Positions 33,101 through 44,151 of a stretch of 64,000 nt of DNA are shown one piece after another. Positions within the stretch are counted from its first letter, which is position 1. Each line of letters begins with the position of its first letter. Both the position numbers and the translations under genes were made by a program. The DNA is from Apteryx mantelli (lineage: Eukaryota > Chordata > Aves > Apterygiformes > Apterygidae), in the NCBI RefSeq assembly GCF_036417845.1, contig NC_089981.1, positions 20,480,001 to 20,544,000 on the forward strand, in the 5' to 3' direction. Below the pieces are notes generated by a model. The model saw only the letters and a program-made list of their open reading frames with translations. It was not told where the DNA came from and ran no database searches.

Positions 33101-36100
33101 GAAAAGACCCCCAGCTTTCCACCTCTTCGGACCATGGCTTCTCCAGCACGGAGGGTGAAATATTAGCCCTTAAAAAGAGGCTCCTTTCAGCCCCTCTGCT
33201 AAACGCAAAGCAGCCAGGAAGGGCTCCTTCTCCCCCACCTCCCTTCTCCAACTGCGACGGGAACGAGCCCGTGTGCTAATCCCGAATCGCTCTGCATTAT
33301 GGCAAGAGATAGGCCTGGATCTGTGCTGGGGTCGGATCAGCCCTTTCATTCCTGCGGGGTCAGGGCTGCGGAAAGTGCAGGGCCTGGGGGTAAATTACTG
33401 GGAGCTGAGGATGGAGGAGGACCTGGCCTAGGGTGCCTGGGGCTGGGCAACTGGATCCTGAACCCCCGGCACTGATTTTCTCTCTCTCCCTCTCTTCTAG
33501 TGGCGAGTTTTCCTCCCCAGCTTGAAGTTTGAAGTGATCGACTCCTCCTACATTTCTCTTTACACAGGTAAGGGCCCCTGGTCTGCCTCGGCTTGCTGCG
33601 CGACGGAGGCGCGTGCGCACACCTTCGCGTGCGGCTGTGGCAGGCCAGCCACCGCGCTTTGCTCTCGGAGGCTCCGTACGCGTCAGTGCAGCCGGGCAGC
33701 TCGCGGGGCAGAGACGGCACCAGAGCCTAGGGTGGAAACCAAATCCCTGGGGGAAAAATGGGCCGATCTCAGCATCTGGAACCGTCAGGAATGAGGCAGG
33801 AGGCTGCAGTGGGTAGGGGTGATGCTGGCGGTGCGCTGTGGCCTTCCCGGGACTGGGACGCGGAGGCGACGCATGGAAATGCAGCTCCCTCAGCCGCTCC
33901 AGCCTCCTCCCTGCTAATGAGACTATGGAGTTGCTCCTCAGCGAGCTCCTCGGCTCCTTGCCCCGGCCCTGAGTTATGAGGAGCTGTCGTGTAAGTGGGG
34001 ATGGATGGTGCGGGATTTAATTAAATCTATCGATCTTCTGCTTCGTGCCCCTTTCCTGGCCTGGCAGCAAGAAACCATTTGATAGATGGGTGCTGCCCTG
34101 GTGCTCAATACGCTTGAGGGCTGGTCATTAAACGTGCCCTGGAAGGTGTCGATAAGGCAGCAGGGGACATGCAACATGCAGGGATCAATGGGCAGAAGAG
34201 GGATGGAGGCTGGTGTGGAGGAGACTGAGGTATTGATGCAGGTGACTGAGAGATGGATGAGGCACAGATATATTTCCCCCTGACTGCTATCCATCAGCGC
34301 TGGCTCTCTCCTGCTTCCCAGTTCCTTCGGATGCCAGCAGTGTCCTGGGAAGAAGCGAAGTCACCCATGGGGAGTCCGTCCCCAGGGCATGGGGGATGAT
34401 CGCCTCTGAGCTGGGTGTCCCCCATCTCCCCGTGCTCCAGCACCCAGGATTTCCCTGCCACTGTTGCGCACAAGCATTTCGGGCTCGGGAAGGGGTCCTG
34501 CTCCCATCAGGACCTGCTTGTTTCCTCACAGCTCTGCACCACGCAGGGCTGTGAAACCTTCCCGGAAAGGGAGCAGGTGCCGCTGGGTGCTTGGGGCAGG
34601 CAGCACCTGGGAGCTGGGCGTGAGAGCCACGAAACGGGCCGGGACTGTCCCTTCCCCATCTTGCAGGTTTGAAGAGGTTTGGAAGTGCTGTCTTGGAGGA
34701 TGCTCCCGGTTTCCCAGGGCAGCCGGGACGCCTTGCCTGGGCTGGCTCACCCCGGGGCTCGGATGCAGCCGGCGAAAGCCCCGGCTCCAGGCTGAGCCTC
34801 GGCATGCCTCAGGCGATGGGGGCACAGCAGGACGGGAGGGCTCGTGCCATCGAATGGGCACGGAGGCAGGCGAAGGCGATAGCGCTCTGAGGCGGGAGCC
34901 CCGTGGGTTCAGCGCCCGCGCTCTCCTCCCGCAGACGAATCGTCCCTGAAGATGAACCACGTGGAGCACATCCCGCAGTCCCTGGCCAGCCACAGCGGCA
35001 GCTACCTCTGGGAGGCGCAGCAAGACGAGCACGGGGCCGACATGCTGAAGCCTGACCCCAGGGACACTTTCTTCCTCAGTAAGTGGGGCTGGAACGTCCT
35101 CAGGCTGAGACCGGGCCCTTGCGCTACTCCATGGCTCGCTGGGGGAGGAAAAAGGCAGGACCTGGCTGATACAGCGTCCCTCCCACCCTCTGTCCATCAC
35201 CAGGGTGAAGAAGTTGTGCTGGCGTGGCCTGCAGTAGGGGGACAGCTGAGGGATGCTGGGGACAAGCGTCTCTCTGGGTTGGCCGCAGGGAGGCACTTTG
35301 GGATGGTTTGAGCTATAAAATCTAACGCGAGTGGGGCTATTGGGGGGGTAAGAGCACGGGCTGGGCTGGAGGGCGGCGCGCGGGGTTGGGGCTGAGCCGC
35401 GGCTGCCCTCTCCTTAGCCCCGGCGATAGAGGCGTCCCGAGTGGAGAACGTGCTGGTGCCCTGTGCCTACAGCCCCACCTACGTGGTGAAGGACTTCCCC
35501 ATCGCCCGCTACCAGGGCCTGCAATTTGTAAGTGTCTCCCCGCGACGGCCGGGAGGGAAGCGGGGGCGTGCTCCCCCTGCGACGCGTCTCGCCCCGCCGC
35601 TGCCGCCCTGTGCCTGCCGTTTCCCTGGGGCTCTGCTCCCCGGATTTGGCAGAGGCGTTAACACCCGGGGGAAGATGTCCCTCGCTGGAGGGTCGGGCTG
35701 AATTTTCCCCCTCTTGACCCAAACGGGTGCGGGTCAAAAGCCCCCTTGGCACGTCTCCAAAACTGGGATGGACCCAGCTGGCGTTGGGCAGAGGGACCGG
35801 GGGACCTCGCTGTTGGGGGGACTGTACTGGTGGCCTCGGCGCTCCTCTTCCTCGGAGCGAGCCTGGCCGCTCAGCGCTGCCTCTCTGCGCTCGGGTGACC
35901 CGCGTTGTCCTCGCTCCCCCCAGGTCTACCTCTCGTTCGTGTACCCCAACGACTTCACTCGCCTCACTCACATGGAGATGGAGAACAAGTGCTTCTACCG
36001 GGAGTCTCCCCTCTACCTGGAGAAGTAAGCGCCGGGGGGGCTGGTGTTTGGCGGTGGTACGTGGAGGGGGGGAGGCCAGCCCTTGGCGAAGGGCTGCCGT

Positions 36101-39100
36101 CAGCAGGCCACTCCAAGCCCTTCGCTCTGAGCACCCCAGAAAATCAGCTTGGAGGGGATGTGTCCTCAGCCTGGTGGCCCCAAACCCCGTCCCCCGGTGA
36201 AGGGACACCTCCGGGCTGGCTCGTGCTCAGGGTTTGGGGCAGGCAGCAGCTCGAGGGCTGGCAGCGCTCTTGGGCTGGGTTCCCAGCACATCAAAGCTGG
36301 CAGAGCCGAGCTGGGCCGGGCCTCAGCGCCTGCGCTGGGTGTTCCCCGGGCCGTACGCGCTCGCAACCTTGAACGTGTCCGTGTGCATGGCAACGCGCAC
36401 CCGTGCATTTGCAGGTACACCCCTCCCTTCCTCCCTTATCGCTGGGAACATATCTCTCGCTTCTGTCACCCAGGTTTGGGTTTTATAAGTACATGAAGAT
36501 GGATGAAGAGGAGGAGGATCCACGCCAGCGAGCGTTTCTCTTCCTCAACCCAGACAGTGAGTCATGCCTGCTTGCTGGCAGCTTTCGGGCATCTCTCAGC
36601 AGCTTGGCAGGGGGCGGAGGTCCCGGCGTCCTCACCCACCAGCCCATCTGCTCAGAGATACGGCGCGTGAGGACGTGCCGAGGCTGGAGGGGAGGCCGAG
36701 GGCTCTGCCTCGGGGACGGCAGGGCTGCGCAGAGCAGCTTGCCTCCAAGCAGACCCGCAGGCTCAGGGACGGCTTGGCGGTCGCGCTCACCGCTTGGCCC
36801 AGCCACCCAGCGCTGCAGGATACTGTTATCAGCAGACTTGCCGGGCTGCAACGTCAGCCTCGGTCTCTCCGAGCGGTGGCAGGAGGATACGATGACCTGG
36901 GGCAGAGCTCAGGGATGTCCGTGCAGACGGGGCACTCGTGGAGACCAGCAGCAGCCGGGGAATTCAGAGCCTGCCTCCGCTGTTGGTTTGCAGCTTGGTG
37001 AGGCCATCTCCCAGGCCAGCTAGATTTGTTCCCGGATGAAATAGGAGTAATGCCAAGGTTGGAAAGGCTTAACGGAGCCTCCACCAGTCATCCCAGCAAC
37101 TGGCGAGCTGCAGGCAGCTCCTGCCAGCTTTGGGTCTCCGTCACCCAGGGGCAGCTTGCAGGTTAATCTCCCTGGGGGTGCACAGGCAGACATTGCCCGC
37201 TTGTCCTGGGTGAGCGCGCTGCAGAAGTGTCTGTGCTGAGCAGCCGGGACCCCCGGGGCGTCCATCTCTGGCTTTGCTTCCTAGATTTCCTGGAGGAAGA
37301 AGAGGAGGAGGAGGAAGGAGCGGACAGCCCTGAGCCCACAGACCCACCACCCGCAACTAAGGAGAGGAGCCTCGGGCTGGTACCTGGAGCCAAAAAGAAA
37401 CAGATCCTGCCGGCCGCTGGGGATTACGGAGACGACCCGGACTACTACAGCTTTCGGCGCAAGCAGGGCCGGGCCCGGGACAAGGCGAGCCCCGCTGCGC
37501 GGCTGGGAAGGTGGAGCGCGCCCCGCCAGGCCAGCGCCAGCGCCAGCCCCGCGGCGGCCACCCCCGCGGGCCTCGGCGGCTACGAGGATACGGGCCCCGC
37601 ACAGGAGCAGCTCCCCGGGCGGATGCTCAGGTGGTTGCCCCAGGAGCCCGGCGAGGGCGACGAGGATGAGCTGGGGCTCTTGTCGTCCTCGAAGCGTGCC
37701 GGTGCCCTGGGCCTCCAGCCCCACCTCTCTGTTCCCATCTTTGGTGGCAGAGCCAAAGCGCCAGCCCCCAGCAAGCCGGCAGCACCCAAACAGGACAGAA
37801 AGCCCAGGAAACCCCAGGAGAAGGTGTACGTGACCAGGCTGCAGCCAGGGAAGCGCAAGGTCCTGCCTCAGGAACCGGCCTTCCCCGGCATCTTCCTTTA
37901 TCCGAAACCCCTGAAGAAAGTGCATCTTCGCTCCAGGACCCCTCAGAGGCGTCCTGTCCCCTCCAGCAAGCTCCGCACCATCCCTGGCCACCGGGTCCCC
38001 TGGCTCCTGAGCAACATCTCCAAGGAGAGGGGTGCTGCCAAGCGGAAGAGCACCAGGCTGGGGGGCAGACGGTGGGAGCGGCTGTACAAGCGGGAAGAGC
38101 CGAGGGGCGAGCGATGGGCACTGCCCAGCCTCCTCGCCCCGGGAGCCGACGGGCTCTTCAGCAGGGAGACCCATGAGGACACTACAACCAGCCCGGGCAG
38201 GATGGCGGCCACTGCCGATTACAACTCCTCCGAGGCAGCCCTGTTGGATGGGACACGGGTGACATCCTTTCTGAAGATGTCGGAAATGACGGCATCTCAG
38301 CAGGAGGGAGGAGAGGGCCCAGGAAAGGGCCAGGAGGAAGAGGAGGAGGAGGAAGAGGTGTCAGACTACAGCTACGAGAACGGGGAGCTGCAGCAGAGCT
38401 GGCTGGAGGACTCCATCAACTGGCAGAGGACGTTCAGTGTCAGCTCAGTGGACTTCGAGCTCCTGCGCTCCGACTGGAACGACCTGCGCTGCAACGTGTC
38501 CGGCAACCTGCAGCTGAGCGAGAGCGAGGTCGTCGACGTGGTGGCGCAGTACATGGAGAAGCTCAACGAGAAGAACGGCGGGTAGGAAGGAAGCGGGTGG
38601 GAGGTGGGGGGACGTGTTTTCACCCCGTTCGGCTCCTTGGGGCTGGGGGAATGGGATGGTGGGTTCAGACCAACCCCCTGGGTGAGGGGAGCAAGACCAC
38701 GTTGTGGGGCCATGTGAGGAAGGAGAACCCATGGTGATGGTGGCTCCCTTTCCCCACAGCATCTACACCCTCCTGCGGATCGTCAACGTGGAGAAACGCC
38801 GGGACACGGCCCGGGGGAACCGCTACCTGCTGGAGCTGGAGCTGGCAGAGCGGGGCCAGCGGACGGTGCGGCTCTCCGAGTACGTCTACGTCCTCTTGCA
38901 CCAGGGCAAGCAGGACGACAGCACCGAGGCCAACCCCGAGGGGCCGGCCCCAGCCGCCACCGAGCCCCAGCCGAGCACGTGGAGCGTCCTCTACGGGAAG
39001 CCCGTCCTGTGCCGGCCCCTGCGTCTCAGCTGGAAGCAGGACGTCATGGTGCACTTTGTGGTCCCCGGTATGCGAGAGCGGGATGCGGGGAGGGGGTGCT

Positions 39101-40855
39101 GGTTGGGCTGGGGAAGGGGGGAGCTCTCGGCCCCCGCCGGCAGCGAGGCTGAGCCCTGAGAGGCGTTTGTGGCTGTGTCCGGCAGTGAAGAACCAGGCGC
39201 GCTGGGTCCAGCAGTTCATCTCGGACATGGCCGGCCTCTACTGGGCTACGAAGGACGCCAACTTCAACGTCATCCTCGTGGACTTCGACAGCGACGACAT
39301 GGATGTAGAGAAAGCCCTGCAGGAGGCCCAACTGCCCCGGTAATGCACCCCGGGGAGCTCCCCAAAACCTCCTGGCCCTCCCGGCTGCCCGAGGGGACGT
39401 GGCGGGGGGCTGCACGGCTCCTTGCAGGCACCACAGGTCATCTCAGGGCTAACACAACCTGCCCGCTCCTTTCCAGGCCCGGCCTTTCTGCCCCGATGCC
39501 CCCTCCTCCTTCTCTTTTCCCGGGGTTTTGACGTGCTTGGCCCCGATGTGGAGGAGCGGGGACAGAGCCAGGATGTGTGCACCTCTTCTGCCTTTGCGGG
39601 GGCTGCCCGCGGTGCTGTCAGCCTGGCGTCCGCCCCCCTTCCCGGGCAGATCTCTCCTCGTTCCTGGTCCCTCTCCCTCTCTTGGCCGTGTTGGTGGCCA
39701 ACGCCAGCGCTAACCACCCTGCGCTTTCTCCCCAGCTACCAGTACCTGCGGCGCACGGGCAACTTCGAGCGCTCGGCTGGGCTGCAGGCCGGCGTGGACA
39801 CCATTGAGGTGAGACGGGGAGAGGAAACGTCTCTCCTCTTGGCGGAGTTTTGGGTTTTCCCCTTTGCGGTGAGTCGAGCCGCCTTGCGACGCCTCCCGCT
39901 CGTGTCTGTCCCCTTCCCTCAGGACGGCCACAGCATCGTGTTCCTGTGCGACCTGCACATCCATTTCCCCCCCAATATCCTGGACAGCATCCGGAAGCAC
40001 TGCGTGGAGGGGAAGCTGGCCTACGCGCCCATCGTCATGAGGCTGAGCTGCGGCAGCTCCCCGCGCGAGCCCAACGGTAAGTCGTCCCCCGGGCGCTGCC
40101 GCCCTGCGAGCCCCGGCAGGAGGAGGCTGTGGGACTGATGACGGGTCCGGGGTGGAAAGCGGTGGTTGGGACGGGGCGTTCCCGTTGGCTGTGGCTTTCC
40201 AGGCGAGGCCTCGGCAGCGGCGAGAGCCCGGGGGTGATGGCGCCGCAGCCCCGTGCCCCATCGCTGCCTCGCCACTCTCGCCTCTCCTTTCCCCCCCAGG
40301 CTACTGGGAGGTGAACGGCTTCGGCCTCTTTGGCATCTACAAGTCGGACTTCGACCGGGTCGGAGGGATGAACACGGAGGAGTTCCGAGACCGCTGGGGC
40401 GGGGAGGACTGGGAGCTCCTGGACAGGTGAGGCTGGGGGAGGGCGCTGGGAGCCCGCCGCCTCCCCACCCGCGGGTGCAGCGGGGCAGTCCGGGGCCGGC
40501 CCCGACGCAGATTTGCGTGTGCGCCGCGGAGAGCCTTTCCCCGTAGCGTTTCCTAATCTTTGAACACTAGCAAAGCTCTTTCCCGATATGCCGATGGGAA
40601 CTTGTTGGAGGGCAGACCGGGATTCCCTGGGACATGAGATGGGGAGGGGGGAAAAGTCATTTTAGGAAGCCTCGAAGCTGCACCCGCGTCCCTCCCCTCC
40701 TTTCTCTGAGCTCTCCCCACTCCGTCCCGTCTTGCCGCAGGGTCCTTCAGAGCGGGCTGGAGGTGGAGCGCTTACGTCTCAGGAACTTTTACCATTACTA
40801 CCACTCCAAACGCGGCATGTGGAATGCCCGCAGCAAGAAAACCCTCAAGGACTAG
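12172..40855 (+). CDS. B4GALNT4: Beta-1,4-N-acetylgalactosaminyltransferase 4
   Basis: Twenty coding exons: 12172-12322, 25038-25150, 28939-29049, 29936-30031, 30376-30466, 30818-30918, 31335-31402, 31698-31776, 33501-33567, 34935-35078, 35418-35527, 35924-36024, 36474-36556, 37285-38581, 38760-39067, 39186-39339, 39736-39808, 39923-40076, 40300-40426, 40741-40855. All phases agree and the sum is 1181 codons including stop. [12 protein letters not shown] matches human B4GALNT4 and precedes a signal anchor (about residues 14-33), giving a type II Golgi protein. Exons 4-9 encode the PA14-type domain (about 126-300). The large exon 14 encodes a low-complexity, acidic and basic stem. Exons 15-20 encode the glycosyltransferase, with CDLH (1058-1061) at the place of the DxD motif and [10 protein letters not shown] (1133-1142). 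The enzyme adds GalNAc beta-1,4 to terminal GlcNAc (LacdiNAc). Human is 1039 residues; the excess appears to lie in exon 14. Confidence 0.97.
20116..20136. repeat. Poly(T) run
   Basis: Twenty-one consecutive T in intron 1 of B4GALNT4. No retroposed gene body or target duplication was recognised next to it. Confidence 0.9.
24672..24690. promoter_or_regulatory. Near-perfect palindrome with homeodomain cores
   Basis: CTGGGATTAATTATCCCAG has perfect 7 bp arms (CTGGGAT/ATCCCAG) around TAATT. It lies in intron 1, about 350 bp before exon 2, and contains GGATTA and TAATTA homeodomain cores. Regulatory function is inferred. Confidence 0.3.
25151..28938 (+). other. B4GALNT4: B4GALNT4 intron 2 (3.8 kb)
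   Basis: No gene is seen. Around 27420-27720 there is an AT-richer part with several homeodomain-type cores, including GGATTA near 27486 and an inverted GGATTA pair. The remainder is unremarkable GC-rich sequence. Confidence 0.5.
27693..27707. promoter_or_regulatory. Inverted GGATTA pair (K50 homeodomain type)
   Basis: GGATTA-ACC-TAATCC forms a perfect inverted repeat with a three-base spacer. GGATTA is the core bound by OTX, PITX, CRX and GSC homeodomains. It lies in intron 2 of B4GALNT4. Function is inferred only. Confidence 0.3.
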
Positions 40856-41639
40856 AGCGAGGAGACGGGAGAGCCTCCGATGGGACGGAACCAGCGCCTG
40901 GGGCCGGCTGCCTCGCGCCCTCGCCGCCCTCCGCGTGCGCCCGTAGCGCCTCTCTCAATGCCGGAGCGAAGGGCGCCCGCCGCCGGGATCTCTCTAAACG
41001 AACCACGGTTACTTCGGGGGGGGGGGGGGAAGGGGGTGGTGGGAGGGTGAAGCGGGTCGTGATTTTTTTCTTAAGGGTCTAATTTCTTAGTCAGAAATGA
41101 ATTTATTAACTCAGTAGTGCCGGGGCAAGAGGAGGCCCGCTGGCAGGAGCAGCCAAGCCCCCGGGCTGCCCCTCGGAGCGGGGGGCGGAAGCGTGGGAGT
41201 TCGGGGGCTGGAGCCCGGTGCCTCGTCCCTATGCTGGAGCTGTCGGGAAGGGGCGATTTCCTTGGGAAAGACCCCTTCTCCTCCAGGTCCTCCGCTCACC
41301 TCCCCTGCTCCCGGGGAGCCACGGGGCCGCGACATCCGAGGGGCTTCGGCTCTGCCGCGTGCTGCGGACACGGGGACCCGCTACTGCGGCCGCCACTGGG
41401 CAGGGGCAGAGCCCCTCGCCGGCCCCCCCACGTCCCTCTCCGGCCCTATCCGGCATCGCCTGGGCGCGGGGTTGGGGGGGGAAAGGGCAGAGCCTGAAGC
41501 AGGTCCGGGAGCGGGGAGAAGCAAACGACGTTGCCAAGCTAATTTCTGTGAAATTATGAGGTAGGAAGCTGTTTTCAGGAAGTTCTGTCCCTTGGGTGGT
41601 TTTTGGTTTTGTTTTGTTTTTTTTTTTAATTCTTTAAAA

Positions 41640-41645
41640 AATAAA
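41640..41645 (+). terminator. B4GALNT4: Poly(A) signal of B4GALNT4
   Basis: AATAAA 785 bp after the B4GALNT4 stop, following an A/T-rich stretch. It is the first canonical signal on the plus strand after the gene, giving a 3' UTR of about 800 bases (40856 to about 41665). Confidence 0.6.
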
Positions 41646-41665
41646 ATCAATGTCTTGGCTGGGAT

Positions 41666-44085
41666 TTCCCTCCCCATCCACCCGCATGGCTCGGCGTGCC
41701 TGGCGGAGACCTGACCCGCCTCGGGAAAGAGGGGAGAGGAGGCAGGTAGCGTCGGGGAGGCGAGCGACGGCCCCGCCGGGGGTGGGATGGTGCCCGGAGA
41801 GGTCGGGGCCCAGGCTGCGCCCTTCGGTGGTGCCGGGGGCTCCCTTGGCACCCCATGCAAAGGCGAGGAAGGAGGCGACTCCCCCCTTGGATGCCCGGCC
41901 GCGCGCCCGGGCTTGCAGCGAGGTGCGGGAGCCTCCACCCTTCGGTGTGCGCGCTCGGGACTCCCGCACTCGCCCCAGCCCTTTGCCTGCCCTTCCTCTC
42001 GCACGTGAACGTGCTCAGCCGCACGCAAGTGGGGGGGGGCCAGCAAGCTTGCGGGGCAGGCCCCCCCCTAAACCGCCAGCCGGGAGCGGGCAGGTCCCTC
42101 CCCAGCCCCGGAGGAGGAACCCCAGCGTCGACGGAGGCGTTCGCCAGGCGTCTCGCCCTGCCCCGCAGGCCTTGCTGGCGAAGGCGTTCGGGCTTGTTCG
42201 CGCCTCGGTCCGCGGGGCGGGCGGCAGAGGCGGAGGGGAGGGGGGCCAACGCCAGGCGGGCTGAGAACGGGGCAGTCGTGACAGCGGTGCTGGGCGCAGG
42301 AGCACCGGCTGGAGCGGGGTGGAGGGGTCCCCGCCGGGTCCTGCCCGGCGAGGCTGCTGAAACCTCGGGGAGCTGCTCGGTGCCTCCCGGGGGGCCAAAG
42401 CCGAAAGTGGGGCCGTGGAGCACGGGGCACCTTCGTGTGCCGGTTTGCGGCTTCGCCCCGAGGCCGCGCCAGGGCGTTTTTACGGCACTGCCTCCTGCCC
42501 CGGCAGCCCCCCGGCAGCGCGAAGCTGGCTGGGGCGCGACGGCGCTGGGAGCACACACGCGAGCCGCCGCCACCGCGACCGGTTGGGTGAGCTCCCGGGC
42601 CCACGCCTGAGCCGCGGCGGGGCGGCCACCAAGCCCGTGCCGCGGCCCTCGCTGGCAGCATGCTGCAGGGCGACGGCCCCTCGGGGCCGCCGAGCAAGGT
42701 AGGTGCCCGCCTCGCGGAGGGTCCCAGCGCGGGGTCGCCCGGGCCCAGAGATCCCTCTTCCCCGCTGCCTCGTGCCTCGGTTTTGTGTCCGAACCCGTCT
42801 TGCCTTGCAAACGCCTCCCGTTTCTCCCTTGCGGCGGAGGGGATCCCCCGGTGCCGGCCGCAGCAACGGCCTCGCGGCACAGCCCGAGGGACGCGGGGGG
42901 CTTTGGAGGCGCCGGGAGGTTTTCCCGGCTCGGCAGAGCCCTCCGGCTCATGAGCCAGCGGGGCGTTGCGGCGGGAGGGATCCCCGGACCGGCCGAGCTG
43001 GGTCACCTCGGCGCCGGTGCCGGGCCGACCGGAAAAGCGTGTCCCCTGCTCGACCGACCGGGGCAGCCAGGCCGTGAACGAGGCCACGCGGGTCCTTGCT
43101 GGAGGGGGCAGTTCGTGGGTCCGACCCCTCCGATGCCAGGCGCTCGGCTCCGACCGCCCGGCAGCCTCCGCTCCCCGGCGGCATCCCCACGGCGGCATCC
43201 CCATGGCCTTCAATTAGTGAGTCTAATCAGACCAGGCGATCCCAGCCCCGGCAGATCCCGTACCGCGGGGCCGGCTCGGCTTCTCCTGCAGCTGGGGAAA
43301 CCGAGGCGGAGAGAGGCGCCCGGCGGGGCTGTGGCTGCCGGCGCCTCAAAGCTTCCCCGGGTGCAAGGTCCGCGGCGGGGAGGCGGCGGCTCGGGACGGA
43401 GCCGGGTGCGCCCACGCCGCCCGCCGGGAGCTCGGGGCAGGCGGGGGCTGAGCCGGGACCGAGTCCGACCTTTTCTCCCCCTTGTAACGAAGCGAGAGCC
43501 GCGCGGGCTAGTCACCGCGGTGTGTCGCAAGCCCCGGCCAGCTCATCGGCCCGGCGAGCCTAGTAACGCTTACGCACCGCGGGCTGGGCGATGCCAAGCG
43601 CCGGGGCGGCCGCGCTGCGGGTGCTGGCTATCCCTCACCCCGCTTTTTAAGCCCTGGCTGAGCAGTGTCAGCAAGCTTGGGGCTTGAGGACGCCCCGCGA
43701 GCGGGGGGGGCCGAGCCGCCCCGTGGAGGCGTGCACGAGACCAGACACAGCTCGGTTCAGGAATGCGCCGCTGAAGAACGCCAAGGGCGGGGCAGGGCGG
43801 GGGGGGGGTTAGGGAGCCTCATGGCCCCCCGCGCCGGGCTGGCCAGGCTGCGTTGAGCCCCCCACCCCGTGTTTAACTTCCACCCCCCCCACCCCCCCCA
43901 CCCCAATTTGGAAAGCGAAGCAGCGCCCGGCTATTAATTAGCACCGGTGGCCCCGCTGCGCCCGCCGCGGCCGGGCTGGCGAGGCGAGGCGTGGTGGCGG
44001 CGGCGGCGGGGCGGGCCCGCTTCCACCTTAAGGGCTGGGCAGGTCGCAGCGGCGGCGCCGCCATCGCCGCTGCCGCCGCCGCGCT
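41666..44085. other. Intergenic, B4GALNT4 to PKP3
   Basis: CpG-rich with long but signature-free frames on both strands (up to 434 codons, GC-driven). No exon of a known gene was recognised. A poly(G) run and C-rich tracts occur near 43800-43905. The last few hundred bases probably hold the PKP3 promoter and 5' UTR. Confidence 0.5.
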
Positions 44086-44091
44086 CACCTG
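44086..44091 (+). promoter_or_regulatory. PKP3: E-box before PKP3
   Basis: CACCTG lies 61-66 bp upstream of the PKP3 ATG. CACCTG E-boxes are the type bound by ZEB and Snail repressors, and ZEB1 is known to repress mammalian PKP3. Its use here is inferred. Confidence 0.35.
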
Positions 44092-44151
44092 CTTAAGGCG
44101 GCCCCGGGGGAGCCGGCCGGACGCCCCCCCCCTCCCCTGAACCCCGGCGCC

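Noticed and set aside
41647-43687. Long overlapping frames between B4GALNT4 and PKP3
   Set aside because: They occur on both strands in CpG-rich DNA with Arg/Pro/Ala/Gly composition and resemble no known protein. No gene lies here in the human locus.
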